DNA of 57,164 nucleotides from Fusobacterium_C necrophorum_A (GTDB taxonomy: Bacteria > Fusobacteriota > Fusobacteriia > Fusobacteriales > Fusobacteriaceae), in contig NZ_SBAP01000018.1 in the NCBI RefSeq assembly GCF_004134945.1, forward strand, positions 1 to 57,164, read 5' to 3'. The translations under genes were made by a program, and so were the position numbers. The notes beneath the pieces are model-generated. The model did not search any database. It was not told the origin of the DNA and saw only the letters and a program-made list of their open reading frames with translations. This document shows, one piece after another, positions 51,035-57,164 of the stretch. Numbering within the stretch: the first letter of the stretch is position 1; each line of letters opens with the position of its first letter.

Positions 51035-52712
51035 AATCTTGAAAATCCTTTGTCAGTTCCGATAATTTTTCTTTTGCTTTTTCTTCGAACTTATCAGAGA
51101 CACAAATATAATATTTAATTTTAGGTTCTGTTCCGGACGGTCTTACCGTCACTTGACTGCCATCTTCCAAAACATATTGTAAGACGTTGGATTTTGGAAG
51201 TCCTTTATAATTTGCATCGAAATCTCGAATTTCCAACACTTTTCTTCCACAAAGAACGCTTGGTTGGACCTTTCTCAATATTTTCATAGTATTGGCAATG
51301 GCTTCCAAGCCGTCTTTTCCTTTTTTCGTAATCGCAATTGTTTCTTCCAAAAAATATCCAAATTTATCATATAATTTTATCAATTCTTCATATAGACTAC
51401 TTCCTTCGGCATCATAGTAAGCCGCCATTTCCGCCACCAGCATAGAAGTGACTACGGCATCTTTATCTCGGACATGAGTTCCTGCTAAATATCCGATAGC
51501 CTCCTCAAAACCGAATAAAAAAGTTCCATCCAATTCTTTTTGTTCAAATTGTCGAATTTTTTCTCCGATATATTTAAATCCTGTTAAAGTTCGATATAAA
51601 GTGACTCCATAGGCCTTCGCCAAAGGATCCAACATCGGAGTAGATACTATAGTACTGATTACCGCTCCATTTTGAGGAATTTCTTTATTTGCAAAAATAT
51701 AATTTGCCAACAATACTCCAATTTGGTTTCCATTAGGAATATACCATTTTCCTTCTCTATCTAAAAAAGCAATTCCTGTTCTGTCAGCATCCGGATCATT
51801 GGTAATACAAAATTTTGCTCCTACCTGATCTGCCAACTTCAAACTTAATTCAAATACGCTGTGGTCCTCCGGATTTGCATAAGGACAAGTTGGGAAAGTC
51901 CCATCCGGCAATTCCTGTTCCGCTACGGTATGTACGTTTAAAAATCCCATTTCCTGCAATACTCTTTGTACAGCAACTCTTCCGGTTCCATGCAAAGGAG
52001 AATATACAATCGGAAAACTTTCTTTTCCTAAAATTGTTTTGTGAATTGCATTTTTCTTGACTTCTTCTACAAAACGATCATCCAATGCTTTCCCAACAGA
52101 GATAACAAGACCTTGTTTTCTTGCTTCTTCAATATTCATTGTTTTGACATCTCGGAATACATCCACTGCATTAACGGCATTTACAATTCCGCTTGCCTGC
52201 GGCTCTACAATTTGTGCTCCATCTTCCCAATAAACCTTATAGCCATTGTATTCTTTCGGATTATGAGAAGCGGTAATCATAACTCCCGCTTTTGCTCCTA
52301 ATTCTCGAGTGGCAAAAGATAATTCCGGAGTAGATCGTAAACTTTCAAATACATAAGCCTTGATTCCGTTTGCTGCCAATACTTTTGCTGTGGTTTCCGC
52401 ATTTTCTTGAGAATCAATACGACAATCATACGCAATCGCCACTCCTTGTTTCTTTCCCTCTTCCCCTGCTACTTGAAGAATATAATTCGCCAGACCTTGT
52501 GTCGCTTTTCCCACATTATAGCGATTCATTCTATTTCTTCCAATCCCACGAATTCCTCTCATCCCGGCTGTTCCAAAACTTAAATCCGTATAAAATCTAT
52601 TTTCTAATTCTATCTCATCGGAAGAAATTACTTGCAATTCTTGTCTTTCATCTTCTGATAATAATGATGAATGAAGCCATTTTTCATATTCTACTTTCCA
52701 ATCCCTTTCCAT
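51018..52712 (-). CDS. Phosphoglucomutase/phosphomannomutase
   Basis: A 564-residue alpha-D-phosphohexomutase that interconverts glucose-1-phosphate and glucose-6-phosphate, or the mannose equivalents. The phosphoserine is Ser149 in T-A-S-H-N-P, the metal loop is D-P-D-A-D at 306-310, and the R-P-S-G-T-E-P phosphate-binding loop is near the C-terminus. All four domains are present. It could channel glucose-1-phosphate from the Leloir pathway. The AGGAGG precedes the ATG, and it heads the hemW-yggS-sepF run. Confidence 0.92.
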   Translation of the reverse strand: MERDWKVEYEKWLHSSLLSEDERQELQVISSDEIELENRFYTDLSFGTAGMRGIRGIGRNRMNRYNVGKATQGLANYILQVAGEEGKKQGVAIAYDCRIDSQENAETTAKVLAANGIKAYVFESLRSTPELSFATRELGAKAGVMITASHNPKEYNGYKVYWEDGAQIVEPQASGIVNAVNAVDVFRDVKTMNIEEARKQGLVISVGKALDDRFVEEVKKNAIHKTILGKESFPIVYSPLHGTGRVAVQRVLQEMGFLNVHTVAEQELPDGTFPTCPYANPEDHSVFELSLKLADQVGAKFCITNDPDADRTGIAFLDREGKWYIPNGNQIGVLLANYIFANKEIPQNGAVISTIVSTPMLDPLAKAYGVTLYRTLTGFKYIGEKIRQFEQKELDGTFLFGFEEAIGYLAGTHVRDKDAVVTSMLVAEMAAYYDAEGSSLYEELIKLYDKFGYFLEETIAITKKGKDGLEAIANTMKILRKVQPSVLCGRKVLEIRDFDANYKGLPKSNVLQYVLEDGSQVTVRPSGTEPKIKYYICVSDKFEEKAKEKLSELTKDFQDYVNSL

Positions 52713-52764
52713 ATATTTCCTCCTAAATGTTATTTTGATGTCTTTTCGTTTCCCTATTTTTATT

Positions 52765-52794
52765 ATTATATAATTTATTCGGCTCGCTAGTCAA
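52765..52794 (-). promoter_or_regulatory. Promoter of the pgm-hemW-yggS-sepF run
   Basis: TTGACT (52794-52789), an 18-bp spacer and a perfect TATAAT (52770-52765) on the minus strand, between the traT terminator and the pgm start. Confidence 0.65.
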
Positions 52795-52806
52795 CTCTTT
52801 TCTAGT

Positions 52807-52849
52807 AAAAAAAAGGATTTTAGCTGCCTTTTATTTCAACTAAAATCCT
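52807..52849 (-). terminator. Terminator after traT
   Basis: A 10-bp stem AGGATTTTAG/CTAAAATCCT (52814-52823 and 52840-52849) with a 16-base loop, flanked by A and T runs. On the minus strand a run of seven or eight T follows. Confidence 0.8.
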
Positions 52850-52888
52850 AAAAAAATTTTTTTATTTTATTGTTCAGAATTGCTCATC

Positions 52889-53608
52889 TTAGAAAATTCC
52901 TGCAATCACTTGTTGCAATTGTGCTTCCAAGGTAGGTTGCGCTTCTTCAAATTTTAAATTCACTTGGTTAGCAACACTGACAACTCGAGTTTGATATTGG
53001 TTTCTAGTAGATTCAGAGGTTGTTGTCACCTTTGTTCTTCCTCTTGTTCCCTGAGTTAAATTATTGTTTGTAGTAACGGCAACTTTTGAATTTGTTTTTT
53101 CACTAATCATAATATCCGTAACCATAGTGTAGGCGATATCGGATACCAAAGCATCCACGGTTCCCGCAATCAATGCTCCTGCCAATCCCAATCCGATGGC
53201 CGTGTTCACGGAACCTGTATTATACGCCCCTAAGCTGGCTCCTACACCGGCTCCTAAGATTCCGCTTCCAAAAGGATCTGATTCCCGTAAATCAACCTTA
53301 TCCAATTTTAACACATTGGCTTGTAACCAATAGGAAGCCTGGTTAGGATCTTGCACAATATAATATCCTTTTTGAGATAACGTTCTTTTAATTGCCTCTT
53401 CCACATTCACGACTTTTCCGGAAGTATTTTTAATTTGTACAAAAACTGTTTTTTGATTTTCAGAAACCGGATTTAACCAAATCGTTTCCGACATTTTTGT
53501 TTGAACATCCAGATTTCGTTTTTTTACTGCAGTATTCAAAGCTCCACAACCTGAAAATACCAATAACAAAGTTGTCAATAAGACAAATATCCATTTTTTA
53601 TTTTTCAT
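52889..53608 (-). CDS. TraT-like outer-membrane lipoprotein
   Basis: A 239-residue lipoprotein closely resembling TraT of F-type plasmids, which blocks mating-pair formation (surface exclusion) and confers serum resistance. The signal ends V-F-S-G-C with Cys21 lipidated. Residues 29-45 read KKRNLDVQTKMSETIWL, nearly as in TraT; the D-L-R-E-S motif near 106-110, the glycine/alanine-rich membrane-like segment (about 114-155) and the C-terminal Y-Q-T-R-V-V-S-x-A-N-x-V-N-L-K-F-E-E block (about 205-222) also match. The ATG at 53608 has GGAGGAAAG upstream. There are no other transfer genes nearby. The function here is not shown. Confidence 0.93.
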   Translation of the reverse strand: MKNKKWIFVLLTTLLLVFSGCGALNTAVKKRNLDVQTKMSETIWLNPVSENQKTVFVQIKNTSGKVVNVEEAIKRTLSQKGYYIVQDPNQASYWLQANVLKLDKVDLRESDPFGSGILGAGVGASLGAYNTGSVNTAIGLGLAGALIAGTVDALVSDIAYTMVTDIMISEKTNSKVAVTTNNNLTQGTRGRTKVTTTSESTRNQYQTRVVSVANQVNLKFEEAQPTLEAQLQQVIAGIF

Positions 53609-53632
53609 CTTTCCTCCATCATGTTTTATAAT

Positions 53633-53661
53633 ATTATACAATCATACCGTACATTTTTCAA
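53633..53661 (-). promoter_or_regulatory. Promoter of traT
   Basis: TTGAAA (53661-53656), a 17-bp spacer and a perfect TATAAT (53638-53633) on the minus strand, 25 bases before the traT start. A second possible promoter, TTGTAA (53714-53709) with TGT-TATAAT (53694-53686), lies just behind groEL, so traT may have two start sites. Confidence 0.65.
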
Positions 53662-53721
53662 ATATCTTTGATATAATTCTGCTTTATTATAACACATAGT
53701 CGGAAATATTACAAACATTTT

Positions 53722-55341
53722 CTACATCATTCCGTTCATCATAGGATTTACGGGAGCTCCGGCAGCACTTTCTTCTTTTTTATTGACCACCAATACTTCC
53801 GTTGTTAGAATCAAAGAAGCAATGGAAGCCGCATTTTGAATCGCGGAACGTGTCACTTTTGCCGGATCAATGATTCCTGCAGACATCATGTCCACATAGC
53901 TTTCCGTCTTTGCATCGAAACCGTATCCGTCAGGAGAACTTTTGATTTTTTCAATAACAACCCCACCATTCACTCCTGAATTTTCTGCAATTTGTTTCAT
54001 AGGAGCCTCGAATGCTTTCTTCACAATTTCAACTCCCATTCCCTCTTCTCCTTGTCTTTGATAGTTTTTCATATCGGAAACAAGTTGAAGTAAAATACTT
54101 CCTCCTCCACTGACAATTCCTTCTTCTACCGCTGCTCGAGTTGCATTCAAGGCATCTTCAATTCTTAATTTTCTTTCTTTCATTTCCACTTCGGTAGCGG
54201 CTCCCACTCGAATGACTGCCACTCCGCCGGATAACTTCGCCAATCTTTCTTTTAATTTTTCAGTATCATATTCCGAATTGGATTCTTCTATTTGTGTTTT
54301 GACTTGTTGTACTCGCACTTGAATTTCTTCCGAGTTTCCGGCTCCATCTACAATGACAGTACTGTCTTTTGTAACTTTTACCGTTTTGGCTCTTCCCAAA
54401 TCTTCCAATTCCATTTCTTCCAAACGTTTTCCCGTTTCTTCTGAAATTAAAGTTGCTCCTGTTAAAATGGAAATATCTTGCAACATAGCCTTTCTTCTAT
54501 CCCCAAATGCCGGAGCTTTGACTGCCACGACATTTAAAGTTCCTCGCAACTTATTGATAACCAAAGTTGTCAAAGCTTCTCCTTCCAAATCATCCACAAT
54601 CATTAACACCGGTCTTGAAGTCTGTACCGTTTTTTCTAAAATAGGTAAAATCTCTTTCATCGAAGAAATCTTTTTATCCGTCACTAAGATAAATGGATTT
54701 TCCAATTCTGCTGTCATACGTTCCGCATCCGTTACCATATAAGGAGATACATATCCTTTGTCAAATTGCATTCCTTCCACCACTTCCAACGTGGTTTCCA
54801 AAGATTTTGCTTCTTCTACTGTAATGACTCCTGTTTCTCCGACTTTTTGCATGGCTTCTGCAATCAATCTTCCAATTTCTTCATCCCCTGCAGAGATAGA
54901 TGCCACTTGTGCAATTTCAGAGTTGGAAGCAATCCCTTTAGCTCTTTTTTTCAAACAGTTTATCGCTTCTTTACTGGCAGCTTCAATCCCTCGTTTTAAA
55001 AACATCGGATTAGCTCCAGCACTTAGCATTTTTAGCCCCTCTTTTACAATTGCCTGTGCTAAAATTGTTGCCGTTGTGGTTCCGTCTCCGGCTACATCAT
55101 TGGATTTAATTGCCACTTCTTTTAAAAGTTGTGCCCCCATATTTTCAAAAGGATCTTCCAATTCAATTTCCTTTGCAATGCTCACTCCATCGTTGGTAAT
55201 CAAAGGAGCTCCATAACTCTTTTCCAAAACTACATTTCTTCCTCGTGGTCCTAAAGTAATTTTTACCGCATCTGCCAGAGTATTCATCCCTTCTTCCAAT
55301 TTTTTTCGTGCTTCCGTATTAAATTTTAATATTTTTGCCAT
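53722..55341 (-). CDS. groEL: 60 kDa chaperonin GroEL
   Basis: A 539-residue chaperonin subunit that folds proteins inside a double ring with GroES. The sequence is typical throughout, with G-P-x-G-R-N-V at about 32-38, the D-G-T-T-T ATP-binding loop near 87-91, and a C-terminal Gly-Met-rich tail. The ATG at 55341 follows AGGAGG; the open frame to 55371 overlaps groES. groES precedes it by 22 bases, as in most bacteria. No terminator is obvious after it. Confidence 0.98.
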   Translation of the reverse strand: MAKILKFNTEARKKLEEGMNTLADAVKITLGPRGRNVVLEKSYGAPLITNDGVSIAKEIELEDPFENMGAQLLKEVAIKSNDVAGDGTTTATILAQAIVKEGLKMLSAGANPMFLKRGIEAASKEAINCLKKRAKGIASNSEIAQVASISAGDEEIGRLIAEAMQKVGETGVITVEEAKSLETTLEVVEGMQFDKGYVSPYMVTDAERMTAELENPFILVTDKKISSMKEILPILEKTVQTSRPVLMIVDDLEGEALTTLVINKLRGTLNVVAVKAPAFGDRRKAMLQDISILTGATLISEETGKRLEEMELEDLGRAKTVKVTKDSTVIVDGAGNSEEIQVRVQQVKTQIEESNSEYDTEKLKERLAKLSGGVAVIRVGAATEVEMKERKLRIEDALNATRAAVEEGIVSGGGSILLQLVSDMKNYQRQGEEGMGVEIVKKAFEAPMKQIAENSGVNGGVVIEKIKSSPDGYGFDAKTESYVDMMSAGIIDPAKVTRSAIQNAASIASLILTTEVLVVNKKEESAAGAPVNPMMNGMM

Positions 55342-55363
55342 TTTTTCCTCCTGTCCTTTTCCT

Positions 55364-55627
55364 CTATTCAATCACTGCCAATACATGATCCATATCCAAC
55401 ACTACGTATTTTTCATCTCCGTCTTCAATTTCTGTCCCTGCATATTTTTCAAAAAGAAGCTCCATTCCGACTGTAATTTCCTCCACTTCTTTCGACACCG
55501 CAATCACTTTTCCAATATTCGATACTTCTTTATCTTTCGCTCCTGATAAAATAATTCCACTCTTTGTCACTTCTTCTTTTTCTTTGAGTTGAACTAAAAC
55601 TCTCTTTCCCAATGGTTTTATCTTCAT
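55364..55627 (-). CDS. groES: 10 kDa co-chaperonin GroES
   Basis: An 87-residue cap of the GroEL chamber, with the mobile loop near 17-32 (T-K-S-G-I-I-L) and the roof-forming acidic residues. Slightly shorter than the 97-residue E. coli protein. It is the first gene of the groESL operon, controlled by the CIRCE operator 20 bases upstream. The ATG follows AAGGAGG. Confidence 0.97.
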   Translation of the reverse strand: MKIKPLGKRVLVQLKEKEEVTKSGIILSGAKDKEVSNIGKVIAVSKEVEEITVGMELLFEKYAGTEIEDGDEKYVVLDMDHVLAVIE

Positions 55628-55647
55628 TTTCTTCCTCCTTTACTGTT

Positions 55648-55707
55648 TTAGCACTCACATATTAAGAGTGCTAATGATAGCATAATACATTTTCCAATTT
55701 TTTTCAA
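55648..55707 (-). promoter_or_regulatory. groESL promoter with perfect CIRCE operator
   Basis: A perfect CIRCE site, TTAGCACTC-N9-GAGTGCTAA (55648-55674), is the binding site of the HrcA heat-shock repressor. The promoter is TTGAAA (55707-55702), a 17-bp spacer and TATGCT (55684-55679) on the minus strand, so CIRCE covers the start region. HrcA itself is not encoded in the window. The operon should be induced by heat or misfolding. Confidence 0.93.
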
Positions 55708-55729
55708 GTTTTTTTTCAAAGTATTTTAG

Positions 55730-55758
55730 TTGACTTTTTTGTAAATTCCTGTGATAAT
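55730..55758 (+). promoter_or_regulatory. Promoter of csoR
   Basis: TTGACT (55730-55735), a 17-bp spacer and GATAAT (55753-55758) preceded by TGT (extended -10). It is divergent from the groESL promoter, with 23 bases between the -35 boxes. Confidence 0.6.
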
Positions 55759-55786
55759 AAAAAAAAGAAGTGAAAGGAGAATAGTT

Positions 55787-56062
55787 ATGAAGCAATGTAT
55801 TGATTCACATAAAGTTCATGCCAGACTGAAAAAAATCCAAGGACAGGTCAACGGAATTTCGAATATGATCGATCAGGATATTCCTTGTGAAGATATTTTA
55901 ATTCAAATTAATGCCGTAAAAAGTGCCATTCATAAAGTAGGGCAAATTATTTTGGAGGGTCACCTGGATCACTGTGTTCGAGATGCGATTAACGAGGGAA
56001 AAGCCGATGAAGCCATTGAAAGATTTTCAAAGGCGGTTTCTTATTTTGCAAACTTAAAATAA
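55787..56062 (+). CDS. CsoR-family metal-sensing repressor
   Basis: A 91-residue all-helical repressor of the CsoR/RcnR/FrmR group. Cys34, His59 and Cys63 reproduce the C-H-C copper-binding pattern of CsoR (spacing 25 and 4), favouring Cu(I) over nickel, formaldehyde or sulfide sensing. The ATG at 55787 has AAGGAG upstream; the frame open to 55751 has no site. No copper exporter gene lies beside it, so its target is elsewhere or is itself. It is divergent from groESL. Confidence 0.85.
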   Translation: MKQCIDSHKVHARLKKIQGQVNGISNMIDQDIPCEDILIQINAVKSAIHKVGQIILEGHLDHCVRDAINEGKADEAIERFSKAVSYFANLK

Positions 56063-56095
56063 TTTTTTAATTTTCCCCTTTCTTTTATTTTTTTT

Positions 56096-56110
56096 ATGAG
56101 GTATACTCAT
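56096..56110 (+). promoter_or_regulatory. Palindrome over the MORN-gene -10 box
   Basis: ATGAG-N5-CTCAT (56096-56110) contains the likely -10 TATACT (56102-56107). There is no good -35 box 17 bases upstream. It may be an operator, or only a chance inverted repeat. Confidence 0.35.
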
Positions 56111-56150
56111 ACCAACGAGGGAATCAAAATCATGTGAGGAGGAAGGTCCT

Positions 56151-56699
56151 ATGAATAATCAGTATAATCAAGACGGAAAAAAAGAAGGTCTATGGGTCAA
56201 GTTATATGATAATGGTGTCATTCAGGAAGAAAGAAATTATGTGAATGGTGTTCGTGAGGGAGTCTATAAATCCTACTACGCAAATGGTCAACTGGAAATT
56301 ATTAAAAACTACAAAAATGGAAATTTACACGGTTCTTATGAAACTTTTTATAATGACGGAAAAATAAGTTCTCGACACGCTCTGATTGACGGAAGAATTG
56401 TCGGAAAATATGAAGAATTCTATCCCAACGGCAATTTAAAATCTTGCTCTGAATACGTTGGAGATTCTACTACACCTATAAAAACTGTCAAATATTTTCC
56501 AAATGGAGAAAAGAAAATGGAAGCAAATTTAAAGAAAGGATTTCTTTTCGGAGCTTATAAAGAATATCACTCTAACGGTGTTGTTTATAAGATAGCGACA
56601 TATGGAGAAAAAGGAAAATTGGAAGGTGCCTACCAAGAATTTGATGCGGAAGGTACTCTAATCAAAGAATGTACTTATAAAGATGGACAAGAAATATAA
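56151..56699 (+). CDS. MORN-repeat (YwqK-like) protein
   Basis: A 182-residue protein made of about seven MORN-variant repeats of roughly 22-24 residues, each with the pattern Y-x-x-N/D-G-x-x-x-x-x-x-x-Y-K/E-N-G. Such repeats form a beta-sheet ladder. The family name YwqK comes from a toxin-immunity annotation, but most members are of unknown function, and no toxin gene is beside it. The ATG has GGAGGAAGG upstream. No signal peptide is seen, so it is probably cytoplasmic. It ends before a strong bidirectional terminator. Confidence 0.75.
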   Translation: MNNQYNQDGKKEGLWVKLYDNGVIQEERNYVNGVREGVYKSYYANGQLEIIKNYKNGNLHGSYETFYNDGKISSRHALIDGRIVGKYEEFYPNGNLKSCSEYVGDSTTPIKTVKYFPNGEKKMEANLKKGFLFGAYKEYHSNGVVYKIATYGEKGKLEGAYQEFDAEGTLIKECTYKDGQEI

Positions 56700-56713
56700 G
56701 AAGTCACAAATAC

Positions 56714-56738
56714 AAAAGGCTGTCGCTGACAGCCTTTT
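56714..56738. terminator. Bidirectional terminator
   Basis: A perfect 11-bp stem AAAAGGCTGTC/GACAGCCTTTT with a three-base loop GCT, and A and T ends in both directions. It separates the MORN gene from the convergent partial gene that ends at 56737. Confidence 0.9.
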
Positions 56739-57164
56739 ATCTTTCTCGAACATCCCATAAAATAACAGCTCTTCTAGTTTTATTAGAGCTTAAAATTTTT
56801 CCATTCCTTTCTTTCTTCTGTAAAAATTCCCGAATTTTTTTCTCTTCTTCTTTGCTGCACTCGATTTGTTCCAAATACTCTTCTACTGTTTTTTCTTCTT
56901 CATACTCTTCCGTTTCATACAAAATTTCCGGAAAGTATCCTAAATTCCAAACAATATTCCAAACTGCATAGCTATATTCCTTTTCGTTTTGGTGCAAACG
57001 ATTCAAGGTTCTTCCCAACATTTCCTGAATTTCTTCCCGAACACTATCCCGATGAGAAACAAACCTCTCCATCATACAATATTTTCTGGATATAAAACAC
57101 ATTCTTTCAATATGTTCCACCAAAGAAACGGCGGGAGTCATACTGACAAATACAAAATCATATT
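56737..57164 (-). CDS. Hypothetical protein, 5'-truncated by the window edge
   Basis: The frame is open from the right edge of the window to a stop at 56737. The first internal ATG (57141) has no ribosome site, and the codons upstream of it keep reading (Y-D-F-V-F-V-S) without a stop, so the true start probably lies beyond 57164. The visible ~142 residues are charged, with many Glu and Lys after about residue 80, and have no membrane segment. No family was recognised. A terminator closes it. Confidence 0.55.
   Translation of the reverse strand, partial: YDFVFVSMTPAVSLVEHIERMCFISRKYCMMERFVSHRDSVREEIQEMLGRTLNRLHQNEKEYSYAVWNIVWNLGYFPEILYETEEYEEEKTVEEYLEQIECSKEEEKKIREFLQKKERNGKILSSNKTRRAVILWDVRER

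Noticed and set aside
52889..53608. Remnant conjugative element around traT
   Set aside because: No relaxase, coupling protein, integrase, att repeats or other tra genes are near; flanks are housekeeping genes.
53722..55341. Open frames of 77-152 residues antisense to groEL
   Set aside because: They are shadow frames of a highly conserved gene, have no ribosome sites and read as low-complexity Ser/Phe/Pro-rich protein.
56151..56699. Toxin-antitoxin pair with the MORN gene
   Set aside because: No adjacent small toxin gene exists; the YwqK label alone is not evidence.

Overview
The window is an AT-rich, densely coding, didermal bacterial chromosome segment. It carries a lipid A operon, Lol-type lipoprotein export, a tripartite RND efflux pump and a TraT outer-membrane lipoprotein. 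It also carries genes common in Firmicutes-like lineages: SepF, a CIRCE-controlled groESL, a class II GalT, CsoR and AgcS. That mix, with the codon usage and the strong TTGACA/TATAAT promoters, suggests a member of the Fusobacteriota, probably Fusobacterium and perhaps the F. necrophorum group. This is inference, because no marker such as 16S rRNA lies in the window. Almost all genes are on the minus strand. No gap between genes exceeds about 220 bases, and no tRNA, rRNA, insertion sequence, prophage or CRISPR array was seen.

Layout, left to right. Bases 1-4175: an imperfect 49-bp tandem repeat at the edge, then the Leloir operon galK-galT-galE with a small DUF2628-like membrane gene at its end, all behind a near-consensus promoter. 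Bases 4234-12688: a TetR-controlled run read tetR, tolC-like, adaptor, RND pump, PII-like PG0541 gene, then two YheT-type hydrolases. Bases 12775-14790 (plus strand): a VanZ-like membrane protein and a uridine-kinase-like nucleoside kinase. Bases 14912-18335: a CydDC-like heterodimeric ABC exporter. Bases 18538-23378: rpiR, then abgT, a gamma-glutamyl hydrolase and agcS, a likely peptide or amino acid scavenging module with a palindrome on its start site. Bases 23419-32605: uvrD/pcrA-lpxC-fabZ-lpxA-lpxI-lpxB-msbA-rph-rdgB. Next come the SRP RNA gene and an AsmA-like envelope gene, divergent from pssA and a GT9 heptosyltransferase-like gene.

Bases 36120-38561 hold an M20 amidohydrolase with a DUF3100 membrane pair. 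Bases 38714-52712 hold hpf and then a long minus-strand series read pgm, hemW, yggS, sepF, a PP-loop tRNA-thiolation-like enzyme, plsY, gpsA, a group 2 sigma factor, dnaN, dprA, recQ, lolC-like and lolD. Bases 52889-57164 hold traT, groES-groEL, a divergent csoR, a MORN-repeat gene and a gene cut by the window edge.

Functional themes are envelope building (lipid A, phospholipid, lipoprotein sorting), export (RND, CydDC-like, MsbA), nutrient capture (galactose, AbgT/C26/AgcS, M20/DUF3100) and core replication, division and chaperone functions. The observations most worth following are the efflux operon with two hydrolases and a PII-like protein, the chromosomal TraT, the RpiR module with its operator and nested hairpin, and the M20/DUF3100 cluster. 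Functions come from reading motifs by eye; no database search was run.
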